Shown: piece by piece, positions 1 to 7,110 of the stretch | How positions within the stretch are numbered: the first letter of the stretch is position 1 | Layout of the letters: the number at the start of each line of letters is the position of its first letter | Source of the DNA: Streptomyces dioscori | Lineage (GTDB): Bacteria; Actinomycetota; Actinomycetes; Streptomycetales; Streptomycetaceae | Assembly (NCBI RefSeq): GCF_003024195.1 | Contig: NZ_KZ679041.1 | Span: forward strand, 434,001-498,000 | Direction of reading: 5' to 3' | Length of the DNA: 64,000 nt | The notes under the pieces: model-generated | What the model was told of the DNA's origin: nothing | The model's input: the letters and a program-made list of their open reading frames with translations, nothing else | The model's database searches: none | Position numbers and translations under genes: made by a program

Positions 1-167
1 GCGGTCTGATCGTCGGCGTCACGGAATCCCTCGCGACCGGCTACCAGAGCGAACTGTCGTTCCTGGGACGGGGGTTGGGCGATGTCGCCCCTTACCTCGT
101 GATGACCGTGATCCTGCTCGTCCGGCCCGCCGGGCTGTTCGGCACGAAGGAGCTGGCCCGTGTCTGA
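1..167 (+). CDS. Branched-chain amino-acid ABC transporter permease, LivH type, C-terminal end only
   Basis: This is the last 54 codons of an ORF entering from the left edge and ending in TGA at 165-167. The readable residues include GLIVGVTES, a hydrophobic stretch ending VILLVRPAGLFG and a short polar tail. The pattern of a final transmembrane helix followed by RPxGLFG is typical of LivH/LivM permeases. Such permeases form the inner-membrane channel that imports branched-chain amino acids or similar substrates with LivM, LivG/LivF ATPases and a binding protein. The gene overlaps the LivM gene by 8 nt, so the two are probably translationally coupled. The rest of the gene, and probably the ATPase genes, lie outside the window. 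The substrate is unknown. Confidence 0.8.
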   Translation, partial: GLIVGVTESLATGYQSELSFLGRGLGDVAPYLVMTVILLVRPAGLFGTKELARV

Positions 168-1293
168 GACACCCGTCTCCGAAGTACCGGTCTCCGAAGC
201 ACCCGCCTCCGAGACCTCCGCCCGCCGCCCCGTGCGGCTCCCCACCCGCGCCCGTACGTACGTCTGGGCCGCCGGCGCCCTCCTGCTGCTCGTCCTGCCC
301 TTCTACCTGGACCGGTTCTGGCTCCAGGCCGGCCTGTTCGCGATGGCCGCGGCGATCGGCGCGATCGGGCTCAACCTGCTCACCGGCTCCACCGGCCAGC
401 TCTCCATGGGCCACGCCTTCTTCCTCGCGGTCGGCGCGTACGGCTACTGCGTGTTCGCCGCTGACGGCGGTGACGGGCTCACCGGCCTGGGCCTGCCGAC
501 CTGGCTCGCGGCCGTCCTCGCCGTCCTGGTCGCGGGCCTGGCCGGCGGCCTCTTCAGCCCCATCGCGGGACGCCTGCGCGGCGCCTACCTGGGCATCGCC
601 ACCCTCGCGCTGATCTTCATCGGCCAGCACGTGCTGTTCAACGCCAAGGACCTCACCGGCGGCTTCAACGGCCGTGACGTACCGCCCCTGAGCCTGTTCG
701 GGCTGACCTTCGACGACAGTGAACTCCTGGTCGCCAACGTCCCGTTCGGCTCCGCGGAGAAGCTCTGGTACGCGGCACTCGTGCTGCTCCTCGGCGGCGC
801 GCTGTTCGCCCGCGGGGTGCTGCGCGGACGCCCCGGACGTGCCATGAACGCGATCCGGGACCACCGCATCGCCGCCGGTGTCATGGGTGTCCCCGTGGCC
901 CGCTACCGGGCCGCCGTCTTCGTCCTGTCCTCGATGTACGCGGGCCTCGCGGGCGTCCTGCTCGCCCTGGTCTTCCAGCGGACGGTGCCGGACTACTTCG
1001 GCATCACGCTGTCGCTCGAATACCTCGCCATGATCGTCATCGGCGGGCTCGGCTCGGTCTCGGGGGCGGTGATCGGCGCGGTGTTCGTCTCCGTGCTGCC
1101 GCAGCTGCTGACCCGCTACAGCGATGCGCTGCCCCTGGTCTCCGCCCCCGGTACCGGCGGGATCGCACCGGGGGAGGCATCCCGGTACCTCTACGGCGCC
1201 GCCATTGTCGTGGTGGTGCTCTTCCTTCCCGGCGGCCTGGTCAGGGTGGCCGCCGGACGACGCTTCAGGACCGATCCAGGGGAGGAACGATGA
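160..1293 (+). CDS. Branched-chain amino-acid ABC transporter permease, LivM type
   Basis: The 377-residue protein starts at a GTG inside the end of the LivH gene. The first 30 residues are polar and repetitive (SETPVSEVPVSEAPASE), then about nine hydrophobic helices follow. The segment IGLNLLTGSTGQLSMGHAFF is the conserved LivM core, and MNAIRDHRIAAGVMGV fits the cytoplasmic loop that contacts the ATPases. The C-terminal GGLGSVSGAVIGA is also typical. It would form the membrane pore with LivH. It overlaps the following substrate-binding protein gene by 4 nt (ATGA), so the three genes form one operon. The Pro/Ser/Glu-rich N-terminus is longer than in many LivM proteins and may be unstructured. 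Family assignment is firm, substrate is not. Confidence 0.9.
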   Translation: MSETPVSEVPVSEAPASETSARRPVRLPTRARTYVWAAGALLLLVLPFYLDRFWLQAGLFAMAAAIGAIGLNLLTGSTGQLSMGHAFFLAVGAYGYCVFAADGGDGLTGLGLPTWLAAVLAVLVAGLAGGLFSPIAGRLRGAYLGIATLALIFIGQHVLFNAKDLTGGFNGRDVPPLSLFGLTFDDSELLVANVPFGSAEKLWYAALVLLLGGALFARGVLRGRPGRAMNAIRDHRIAAGVMGVPVARYRAAVFVLSSMYAGLAGVLLALVFQRTVPDYFGITLSLEYLAMIVIGGLGSVSGAVIGAVFVSVLPQLLTRYSDALPLVSAPGTGGIAPGEASRYLYGAAIVVVVLFLPGGLVRVAAGRRFRTDPGEER

Positions 1294-2564
1294 GCACGAT
1301 GAACACGGCCCGCACGACCAGGGTGGCCGCCGGTGCGATCGCGGCGCTGCTGCTGCTGTCCGGCTGCAGCTCGAAGGCCAAGGACGACGACGGGAAGAGC
1401 GACAGCGCCGCGGGAGGGGTGAAGACCGGCAAGGGCATCTCCGGCAAGACCATCGCGCTGGGCGCCCTCACCGACATGACGGGGGTCTACGCGACCCTCG
1501 GCAAGAGCGTCACCCAGGCCCAGCAGCTCTATGTGAAGCAGCTGAACGCCGACGGCGGCGTGTGCGGCTACAAGGTCGAGCTGACCGTCCGCGACCACGG
1601 CTACGACCCGCAGAAGGCCCTCTCCGCGTACACCGAGCTGGCGCCCAAGGTGCTCGGGTTCGCCCAGTTCATCGGCTCGCCGTTCGTCGCAGCGGCCAAG
1701 CCGCGCATCGACGGTCAGGACAAGGGCCTGGTCCTGCCGCAGGCCTGGTCGTCGGCACTCCTCGGCAGCCCGTACATCCGGGTCATCGGGTCCACGTACG
1801 ACATCGAGACGATCAACGCCGTCGACTTCCTGATGAAGGAGAAGGGCCTCAAGAAGGGCGACAAGCTCGGGCACGTCTACTTCGAGGGCGACTACGGCGA
1901 GAGCGCGCTGGCCGGCTCCAAGCACATCGCGAAGGAGGCCGGGCTGACCGTCGTCGAGCAGAAGATCAAGCCGACCGACAACGACATGACCGCGCAGGTC
2001 GCGGCCCTGAAGAAGGCCGGTGTCAAGGCGGTCGTCCTCAGCGCGGGCCCCCGCCAGGCGGCCTCCCTGGTCGGCGTCGCGGCGGCGGGCGGCTTCAACG
2101 TCCCGATCATCGGCAACAACTCGGCCTTCGCCCCGCAGCTGCTGGCCACCCAGGCGGGTCCGGCCCTGGCGAAGAACTACTGGGTGGCCTCGCCCTCGCT
2201 GCCCATCGGCGCGGACACCCCGGGCGCCGAGAAGCTGGTCGCCGACTACAAGAAGGCGTATCCGAAGGACTCCCTGGACAACGGTGTGGTCGCCGGCTGG
2301 ACGGCCGCCGCGGCGTTCGGCGAGGCCCTGAAGAAGGCCTGCGCGTCCAAGGACCTGACCCGTGAGGGCGTGGACAAGGCCCTGCTCACCATCGACGCCC
2401 TGGACACGGGCTTCGGCATCCCCCAGAACTTCACCGACCCCAAGGCCCCCTCCTCCAAGGAAAGCGTCATCCTCCAGCCGGACAAGTCGGTGACAGGCGG
2501 CATGAAGGTGGTCCAGCAGCCGTCGGCCTCGACGGTGGCGGAGGCGTACACCGCAACCGAATAG
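1290..2564 (+). CDS. ABC transporter substrate-binding lipoprotein, LivK-like
   Basis: The 424-residue precursor has a lipoprotein signal with lipobox LLSGC and a lipidated Cys at residue 26, followed by a charged linker. The mature part starts with IALGALTDMTG, the usual first strand of periplasmic-binding-protein type I (Peripla_BP_6) domains. The protein should be anchored outside the membrane and hand ligand to the LivH/LivM pore. Its start codon overlaps the LivM stop by 4 nt. Proteins of this family bind Leu/Ile/Val but also amides, aromatic acids and urea, so the ligand cannot be named. The gene ends in front of a copy of the genome's GC-rich repeat and a strong terminator. Confidence 0.88.
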   Translation: MSTMNTARTTRVAAGAIAALLLLSGCSSKAKDDDGKSDSAAGGVKTGKGISGKTIALGALTDMTGVYATLGKSVTQAQQLYVKQLNADGGVCGYKVELTVRDHGYDPQKALSAYTELAPKVLGFAQFIGSPFVAAAKPRIDGQDKGLVLPQAWSSALLGSPYIRVIGSTYDIETINAVDFLMKEKGLKKGDKLGHVYFEGDYGESALAGSKHIAKEAGLTVVEQKIKPTDNDMTAQVAALKKAGVKAVVLSAGPRQAASLVGVAAAGGFNVPIIGNNSAFAPQLLATQAGPALAKNYWVASPSLPIGADTPGAEKLVADYKKAYPKDSLDNGVVAGWTAAAAFGEALKKACASKDLTREGVDKALLTIDALDTGFGIPQNFTDPKAPSSKESVILQPDKSVTGGMKVVQQPSASTVAEAYTATE

Positions 2565-2593
2565 GGCCCCTGGGGGCCCGCAGGGGCCCCTTC

Positions 2594-2627
2594 AGGGGCG
2601 CGGGGAACTGCGCGACCAGGCCCCCAC
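2594..2627. repeat. GC-rich palindromic repeat, single copy after the LivK-like gene
   Basis: The segment carries the core GGGGCGCGGGGAACTGCGCG followed by ACCAGGCCCCCAC. It is one half-unit of the element that recurs in the islands at about 14.7, 24.6, 27.5, 35.6, 43.9, 58.7 and 63.2 kb. It begins about 30 nt after the stop codon of the binding-protein gene. Confidence 0.8.
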
Positions 2628-2652
2628 GCACCCGCACTGTGACGCACAAGAG

Positions 2653-2688
2653 AAGGGCCCCGAACCAGTTCACTGGTCCGGGGCCCTT
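2653..2688. terminator. Strong hairpin terminator between convergent genes
   Basis: The arms AAGGGCCCCGAACCAG and CTGGTCCGGGGCCCTT enclose a 4-nt loop (TTCA) with a single mismatch, giving a 16-bp stem. It lies between the convergent transporter operon and pssA. The ends read AA...TT only, so no long U-tract follows. It can act in both directions. Confidence 0.85.
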
Positions 2689-2709
2689 CCCATGTACGGG
2701 GTGCAAGAA

Positions 2710-3564
2710 CTAGGGCAGCTGCGCTGCCCGGGCCTCCCGCCGGTTACCCCGGAAGTTGTTCACCCGCCGAGCAGTCGCGAAGAGGGGAATGACAGCCCCC
2801 ATCACGAGCTGCAGCGCACACCCGGTCTGCAGCAACAGCTGCCCACCGGGCGCATCGAACGCCCAAGCGGCGAGCAGCGCCATGCTGAGCACGATCCAGG
2901 AAAGCATCGCCACGGCGAGACGCCCCCGCGGCTTCGGGTACTCGACGCGGCTCACCATCAGCCACGCCGTACCGATGATCGCCATGAGCGTGGCGACGAA
3001 CGGCAGCTCAAGCAGCACGATCGAGACGACCGTCAGCGCGCCGAACGGCGACGGCATGCCCTGGAAGGTGCCGTCCTTGACGGTGACGCACGAGAATCTC
3101 GCCAGCCGCAGCACGACCGCCAGCAGGACCACGATCCCGCCCACCGCCGCGACCCGCTGGTGCGCGTCGTCGGCGACCATGCCGTACACGAGCACGAAGT
3201 ACGCCGGCGCCAGACCGAAGCTGATCAGGTCCGAGAGGTTGTCCAGCTCCGCGCCCATCGGGGACGAGCGCAGCTTGCGGGCGACCAGACCGTCGAACAG
3301 GTCGAAGACCGCCGCGCAGAGCATCAGGATCACGGCGGTCGCGGCACTGTGCCGCGCCATGCCGGTCTCCTGGCTGCCCGTGAGGTGCGGGATCAGGATG
3401 CCCGTGGTGGTGAAGTACACCGCCATGAAGCCGCACGTGGCGTTACCGAGCGTGAGCGTGTCCGCTATTGAGAGGCGGAGAGAGAGGGGCATCTCCTCCT
3501 CGTCGTCCAGCTCGTCGGCCTCCGGCACCCAGCCGGTCTGCGTCTCGGGATCAATCACGGTCAA
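2710..3564 (-). CDS. pssA: CDP-diacylglycerol--serine O-phosphatidyltransferase
   Basis: The 284-residue membrane enzyme makes phosphatidylserine from CDP-diacylglycerol and L-serine. The CDP-alcohol phosphotransferase signature DG-x2-AR-x7-G-x3-D-x3-D is seen at residues 91-112 (DGLVAR ... G104, D108, D112), with D88 just before it. The first 28 residues are acidic and cytoplasmic, and several hydrophobic helices follow. The start overlaps the end of psd by 14 nt, so the order psd-pssA forms an operon for phosphatidylethanolamine synthesis: PssA makes phosphatidylserine and Psd decarboxylates it. The Psd/PssA adjacency makes serine the expected acceptor rather than glycerol phosphate or inositol. 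Confidence 0.92.
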   Translation of the reverse strand: MTVIDPETQTGWVPEADELDDEEEMPLSLRLSIADTLTLGNATCGFMAVYFTTTGILIPHLTGSQETGMARHSAATAVILMLCAAVFDLFDGLVARKLRSSPMGAELDNLSDLISFGLAPAYFVLVYGMVADDAHQRVAAVGGIVVLLAVVLRLARFSCVTVKDGTFQGMPSPFGALTVVSIVLLELPFVATLMAIIGTAWLMVSRVEYPKPRGRLAVAMLSWIVLSMALLAAWAFDAPGGQLLLQTGCALQLVMGAVIPLFATARRVNNFRGNRREARAAQLP

Positions 3565-4207
3565 TGCGAGTCACCCCCGCCACGGTCTTCTGACCGACCT
3601 CCACGTCGACCTCCACGCCCTCGGGGAGGTAGATGTCGACGCGCGACCCGAAGCGGATCAGGCCGATCCGCTCACCCTGCTCGACCTTCGTGCCCTGCGG
3701 GATGTACGGCACGATGCGCCGCGCGACCGCACCGGCGATCTGGATCATCTCGATGTCGCCGAGCTCGGTGTCGAAGTGCCAGACAACGCGCTCGTTGTTC
3801 TCGCTCTCCTTGTTGAACGCCGGAACGAACCCGCCGGGGATGTGCTCGACCGACGTCACCGTGCCGGAGAGAGGCGCGCGGTTGACGTGGACGTTCAGCG
3901 GGCTCATGAAGATCGCGACGCGGGTGCGCCCGTCCTTCCACGGCATGATGCTCTGCACCACACCGTCGGCGGGCGAGATGACCCGGCCCTGGGTGATCTC
4001 GCGCTCGGGGTCGCGGAAGAACCACAGCATGCCCGCCGCGAGAGCGGTGGCGGGTACGGCCACGGCCTTGGCGGCGCCGGACTTGCGCGCGCGTACCAGG
4101 CTGAGGGCTGCGGTGGCGACGGTCGGGAGGAGCCACGGCGATGCTCCGCGCGCAAGACGTACGCCGGCCAGGCTGTCGCGTGGTGCAGAGGTTTGGCTGT
4201 GGGGCAT
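3551..4207 (-). CDS. psd: Phosphatidylserine decarboxylase proenzyme (short type)
   Basis: The 218-residue protein converts phosphatidylserine to phosphatidylethanolamine. The self-cleavage Gly-Ser pair is at about residues 187-188 in RFGSRVDIYLP, where the Ser becomes the pyruvoyl group of the small chain. WFFRDPERE and SPADGVVQ near residues 65-85 and MSPLNVHVNRAP are typical family motifs. Start choice: the reading frame is open to 4288, but ATG at 4207 has an AAGG six bases upstream and gives the usual actinobacterial length. Residues 33-63 form one or two hydrophobic segments for membrane attachment. It is upstream of and overlaps pssA. Confidence 0.9.
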   Translation of the reverse strand: MPHSQTSAPRDSLAGVRLARGASPWLLPTVATAALSLVRARKSGAAKAVAVPATALAAGMLWFFRDPEREITQGRVISPADGVVQSIMPWKDGRTRVAIFMSPLNVHVNRAPLSGTVTSVEHIPGGFVPAFNKESENNERVVWHFDTELGDIEMIQIAGAVARRIVPYIPQGTKVEQGERIGLIRFGSRVDIYLPEGVEVDVEVGQKTVAGVTRIDRD

Positions 4208-4331
4208 GGATGACCTTCGTAGCGGATGATGCCGCGCGGTGACTGGGGACGGCGGCTTTCCCGGGATCGTACCGGTCGCGGGCCACAACTGGGTAAGCCA
4301 GGAAGCCGAGTCGGTGTCCGAAGAGTGCTGA

Positions 4332-4366
4332 CGGGGTGTGATCTTCTTCTCGATGAAAACACCCCG
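4332..4366 (-). terminator. Possible terminator of the ethylmalonyl-CoA operon
   Basis: Perfect 8-bp arms CGGGGTGT and ACACCCCG flank a 19-nt loop just past the stop codon of the last operon gene. The long loop and lack of a U-tract make this weak. It may instead belong to the psd promoter region, since it lies 125 nt upstream of that start. Confidence 0.35.
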
Positions 4367-4377
4367 AATCGGTATAT

Positions 4378-5583
4378 CTAACCCTGCAGCCGATACTCTT
4401 CGAGCAGCCTGCGTCCGATGATCATTTTCTGGATCTCGGCGGTACCTTCACCGATGAGCAGCATCGGGGCCTCGCGGTAGAGGCGCTCGATCTCGTACTC
4501 CTTTGAGAAGCCGTAGCCGCCGTGGATCCGGAAGGCATCTTCCACGACCTCCTTGCAGTATTCGGAGGCGAGGTACTTCGCCATCCCTGCTTCGAGGTCG
4601 TTTCGCTCCCCGGAGTCCTTTTTGCGCGCCGCATTGACCATCATCGCATGGGCGGCCTCGACCTTGGTAGCCATCTCGGCCAGTTTGAACTGGATCGCTT
4701 GATGTTGAGCGATCTGCTTGCCGAAGGTGTGGCGCTGCTGGGCATAGGAAACGCCCAGTTCAAAGGCACGCTGAGCGACGCCGCAACCACGCGCGGCCAC
4801 ATTGACGCGGCCCACTTCCACGCCGTCCATCATCTGATAAAAACCTCGGCCAGTGGTGCCGCCGAGCACGCGATTGGCCGGAATGCGCAGGCCATCCATG
4901 ATCAGCTCGGTGGTGTCGACACCCTTGTAGCCCATCTTGTCGATCTTCCCGGGGATGGTCAGGCCGGGGCGGACCTCACCGAAACCGGGCTCCTTCTCCA
5001 CGAGGAAGGTCGTCATCGACTTGTGGGGCGCGGTCCCCTCGGGGTGGCCTTCGTCACTCTTCACGAGAACGGCCACGAGAGTGGACGTTCCGCCGTTCGT
5101 GAGCCACATCTTCTGCCCGTTCAGGACATATTCCTCGCCGTCCCGCACCGCCTTCGACGTGATGGCCGACACGTCGGAGCCGAGCGCCGGCTCGGACATG
5201 GAGAACGCGCCGCGCACCTCGCCCGCCGCCATGCGCGGCAGGAAGTACTCCTTCTGCTCCTGCGTGCCGTGCTGCTTGAGCATGTAGGCCACGATGAAGT
5301 GGGTGTTGATGATGCCGGACACCGACATCCAGCCGCGCGCGATCTCCTCCACGCACAGCGCGTAGGTGAGGAGCGACTCACCCAGGCCCCCGTACTCCTC
5401 GGGGATCATCAGGCCGAAGAGGCCCAACTCCTTGAGCCCGTCGACGATCTGCTGCGGGTACTCGTCGCGGTGCTCCAGCTCGGTCGCGACCGGAATGATC
5501 TCCTTGTCGACGAAGTCCCGTACGGTCGACAGGATCTCCCGCTGGATGTCGGTCAGACCGGCGGTCTGGGCGAGTCGCGCCAT
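4378..5583 (-). CDS. Acyl-CoA dehydrogenase, probable (2S)-methylsuccinyl-CoA dehydrogenase
   Basis: The 401-residue flavoenzyme has the full acyl-CoA dehydrogenase fold: helical N-domain (residues 1-120), beta-domain with FSMSEPALGSD and WLTNGG, and C-terminal helical domain. The catalytic base is likely Glu379 in IGEGTAEIQK, the position used by short-chain dehydrogenases. Context assigns the substrate: it is last in a tightly packed set with Ccr, ethylmalonyl-CoA mutase, a CitE-type lyase and a MaoC hydratase, where this step oxidises methylsuccinyl-CoA to mesaconyl-CoA. It starts 2 nt after the stop of the MaoC gene, so the two are coupled. Short branched acyl-CoA activity in amino-acid breakdown is the alternative. 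Confidence 0.85.
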   Translation of the reverse strand: MARLAQTAGLTDIQREILSTVRDFVDKEIIPVATELEHRDEYPQQIVDGLKELGLFGLMIPEEYGGLGESLLTYALCVEEIARGWMSVSGIINTHFIVAYMLKQHGTQEQKEYFLPRMAAGEVRGAFSMSEPALGSDVSAITSKAVRDGEEYVLNGQKMWLTNGGTSTLVAVLVKSDEGHPEGTAPHKSMTTFLVEKEPGFGEVRPGLTIPGKIDKMGYKGVDTTELIMDGLRIPANRVLGGTTGRGFYQMMDGVEVGRVNVAARGCGVAQRAFELGVSYAQQRHTFGKQIAQHQAIQFKLAEMATKVEAAHAMMVNAARKKDSGERNDLEAGMAKYLASEYCKEVVEDAFRIHGGYGFSKEYEIERLYREAPMLLIGEGTAEIQKMIIGRRLLEEYRLQG

Positions 5584-5585
5584 GG

Positions 5586-6131
5586 CTACTTCTCCGTCTT
5601 CTGGTCGGCGGAGGCCTTCTTCTCCGCGGGAGCCCTCAGCTCCGGGCGGCCGGGCTGTTCGCCGCCGCGCTCCTTGATGTACGTCTCGGTGGGGACCATC
5701 ACCTTGCGGCGGAACACGCAGACCAGCGTGCCGTCCTGCTTGTAGCCCTTCGTCTCGACGTACACGATCCCGCGGTCGTTCTTGGACCGGGAGGGCGTCT
5801 TGTCGAGGACCGTGGTCTCGCCGTAGATCGTGTCGCCGTGGAAGGTCGGCGCGACGTGCTTGAGCGACTCGACCTCCAGGTTGGCGATCGCCTTGCCCGA
5901 CACGTCGGGGACGGACATGCCAAGGAGCAGGGAGTAGATGTAGTTCCCGACCACCACGTTCTTCTTGAAGTCGGTGGTGTTCTCCGCGTAGTTGGCGTCC
6001 ATGTGGAGCGGATGGTGGTTCATCGTGAGCAGACAGAAGAGGTGGTCGTCGTACTCGGTCACGGTTTTTCCGGGCCAGTGCTTGTAGACCGCTCCGACTT
6101 CGAACTCTTCGTAGGTTCGCCCGAATTGCAT
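5586..6131 (-). CDS. MaoC-family hot-dog dehydratase, probable mesaconyl-CoA hydratase
   Basis: The 181-residue protein matches a single MaoC hot-dog domain and ends in a charged Lys/Glu-rich tail (about residues 155-181). In the pathway it would hydrate mesaconyl-CoA to beta-methylmalyl-CoA. The usual hydratase signature GDxNPxH is altered here: residues 36-43 read TMNHHPLH, so the catalytic Asp position is Asn38 while His43 remains. That could mean a distinct catalytic arrangement or a distinct subfamily. It is also about half the length of the two-domain proteobacterial mesaconyl-CoA hydratases. It is 4 nt from the lyase gene upstream and 2 nt from the dehydrogenase downstream. Confidence 0.75.
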   Translation of the reverse strand: MQFGRTYEEFEVGAVYKHWPGKTVTEYDDHLFCLLTMNHHPLHMDANYAENTTDFKKNVVVGNYIYSLLLGMSVPDVSGKAIANLEVESLKHVAPTFHGDTIYGETTVLDKTPSRSKNDRGIVYVETKGYKQDGTLVCVFRRKVMVPTETYIKERGGEQPGRPELRAPAEKKASADQKTEK

Positions 6132-6135
6132 GTGC

Positions 6136-7110
6136 TCAGGCCTCCGGCGCTTCGAACTTGCTGGTGCGTTCCATGCCCGCGGCGCGGCCCTTGCCGGAGA
6201 TGACCAGGGCCATCTTGCGGCTCGCCTCGTCGATCATCTCGTCGCCGATCATCGCGGAGCCCTTCTTGCCGCCCGCCTCGGACGTGTAGTACTCGTACGC
6301 GTCCAGGATCAGCTCGGCGTGGTCGAAGTCCTCCTGGGACGGCGAGAAGATCTCGTTCGACGCCTCGACCTGACCGGGGTGCAGCACCCACTTGCCGTCG
6401 AAACCGAGGGCAGCGGCGCGCCGGGCGACCTCGCGGTAGCCGTCCACGTTGCGGATCTGCAGGTAGGGGCCGTCGATCGCCTGGAGGTTGTTGGCGCGGG
6501 CGGCCATCAGGATCTTCATCAGGATGTAGTGGTAGGCGTCCGCCGGGTAGCCGGGCGGCTGCTCGCCCACGACCAGCGACTTCATGTTGATCGACGCCAT
6601 GAAGTCGGCCGGGCCGAAGATGATCGTCTCGACGCGCTGGGAGGCCGTCGCGATCTCGTTGACGTTGTTCAGGCCCTGCGCGTTCTCGATCTGCGCCTCG
6701 ATGCCGATCTTTCCGACCTCGAAGCCCATCGTCTTCTCGATCTGCGTCAGGAGCAGGTCGAGCGCCACCACCTGCTGGGCGTCCTGCACCTTCGGCAGCA
6801 TGATGCAGTCGAGGTTGGGTCCCGCACCCTCGACGACCGTCACGACATCGCGGTACGTCCACTCGGTCGTCCAGTCGTTCACGCGCACGACCCGCGTCTT
6901 GCCCGTCCAGTCGCCCTCGTTGAGGAACTTGACGATGGTGTGCCGCGCCTCCGGCTTGGCCAGCGGTGCGCACGCGTCCTCCAGGTCGAGGAAGACCTGG
7001 TCGGCGGGCAGACCCTGGGCCTTCTCCAGGAAGCGGGGGTTCGAGCCGGGCACGGCCAGGCAGGAGCGCCGCGGGCGCAAACGGTTGACCTGGGGAACAG
7101 GGCTGGTCAT
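6136..7110 (-). CDS. CitE-like HpcH/HpaI lyase, probable L-malyl-CoA / beta-methylmalyl-CoA lyase
   Basis: The 324-residue protein belongs to the citrate-lyase beta / HpcH-HpaI aldolase superfamily. RSCLAVPGSNPRFLEKA binds the CoA phosphate side, FLDLEDA (residues 40-46) carries acidic active-site residues, and GIEAQIENAQGL supplies the metal-binding Glu. In the ethylmalonyl-CoA pathway this enzyme cleaves beta-methylmalyl-CoA to glyoxylate and propionyl-CoA. Its start overlaps the stop of the upstream mutase gene by 4 nt. It lacks the other citrate lyase subunits as neighbours, which argues against citrate cleavage. Confidence 0.85.
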   Translation of the reverse strand: MTSPVPQVNRLRPRRSCLAVPGSNPRFLEKAQGLPADQVFLDLEDACAPLAKPEARHTIVKFLNEGDWTGKTRVVRVNDWTTEWTYRDVVTVVEGAGPNLDCIMLPKVQDAQQVVALDLLLTQIEKTMGFEVGKIGIEAQIENAQGLNNVNEIATASQRVETIIFGPADFMASINMKSLVVGEQPPGYPADAYHYILMKILMAARANNLQAIDGPYLQIRNVDGYREVARRAAALGFDGKWVLHPGQVEASNEIFSPSQEDFDHAELILDAYEYYTSEAGGKKGSAMIGDEMIDEASRKMALVISGKGRAAGMERTSKFEAPEA

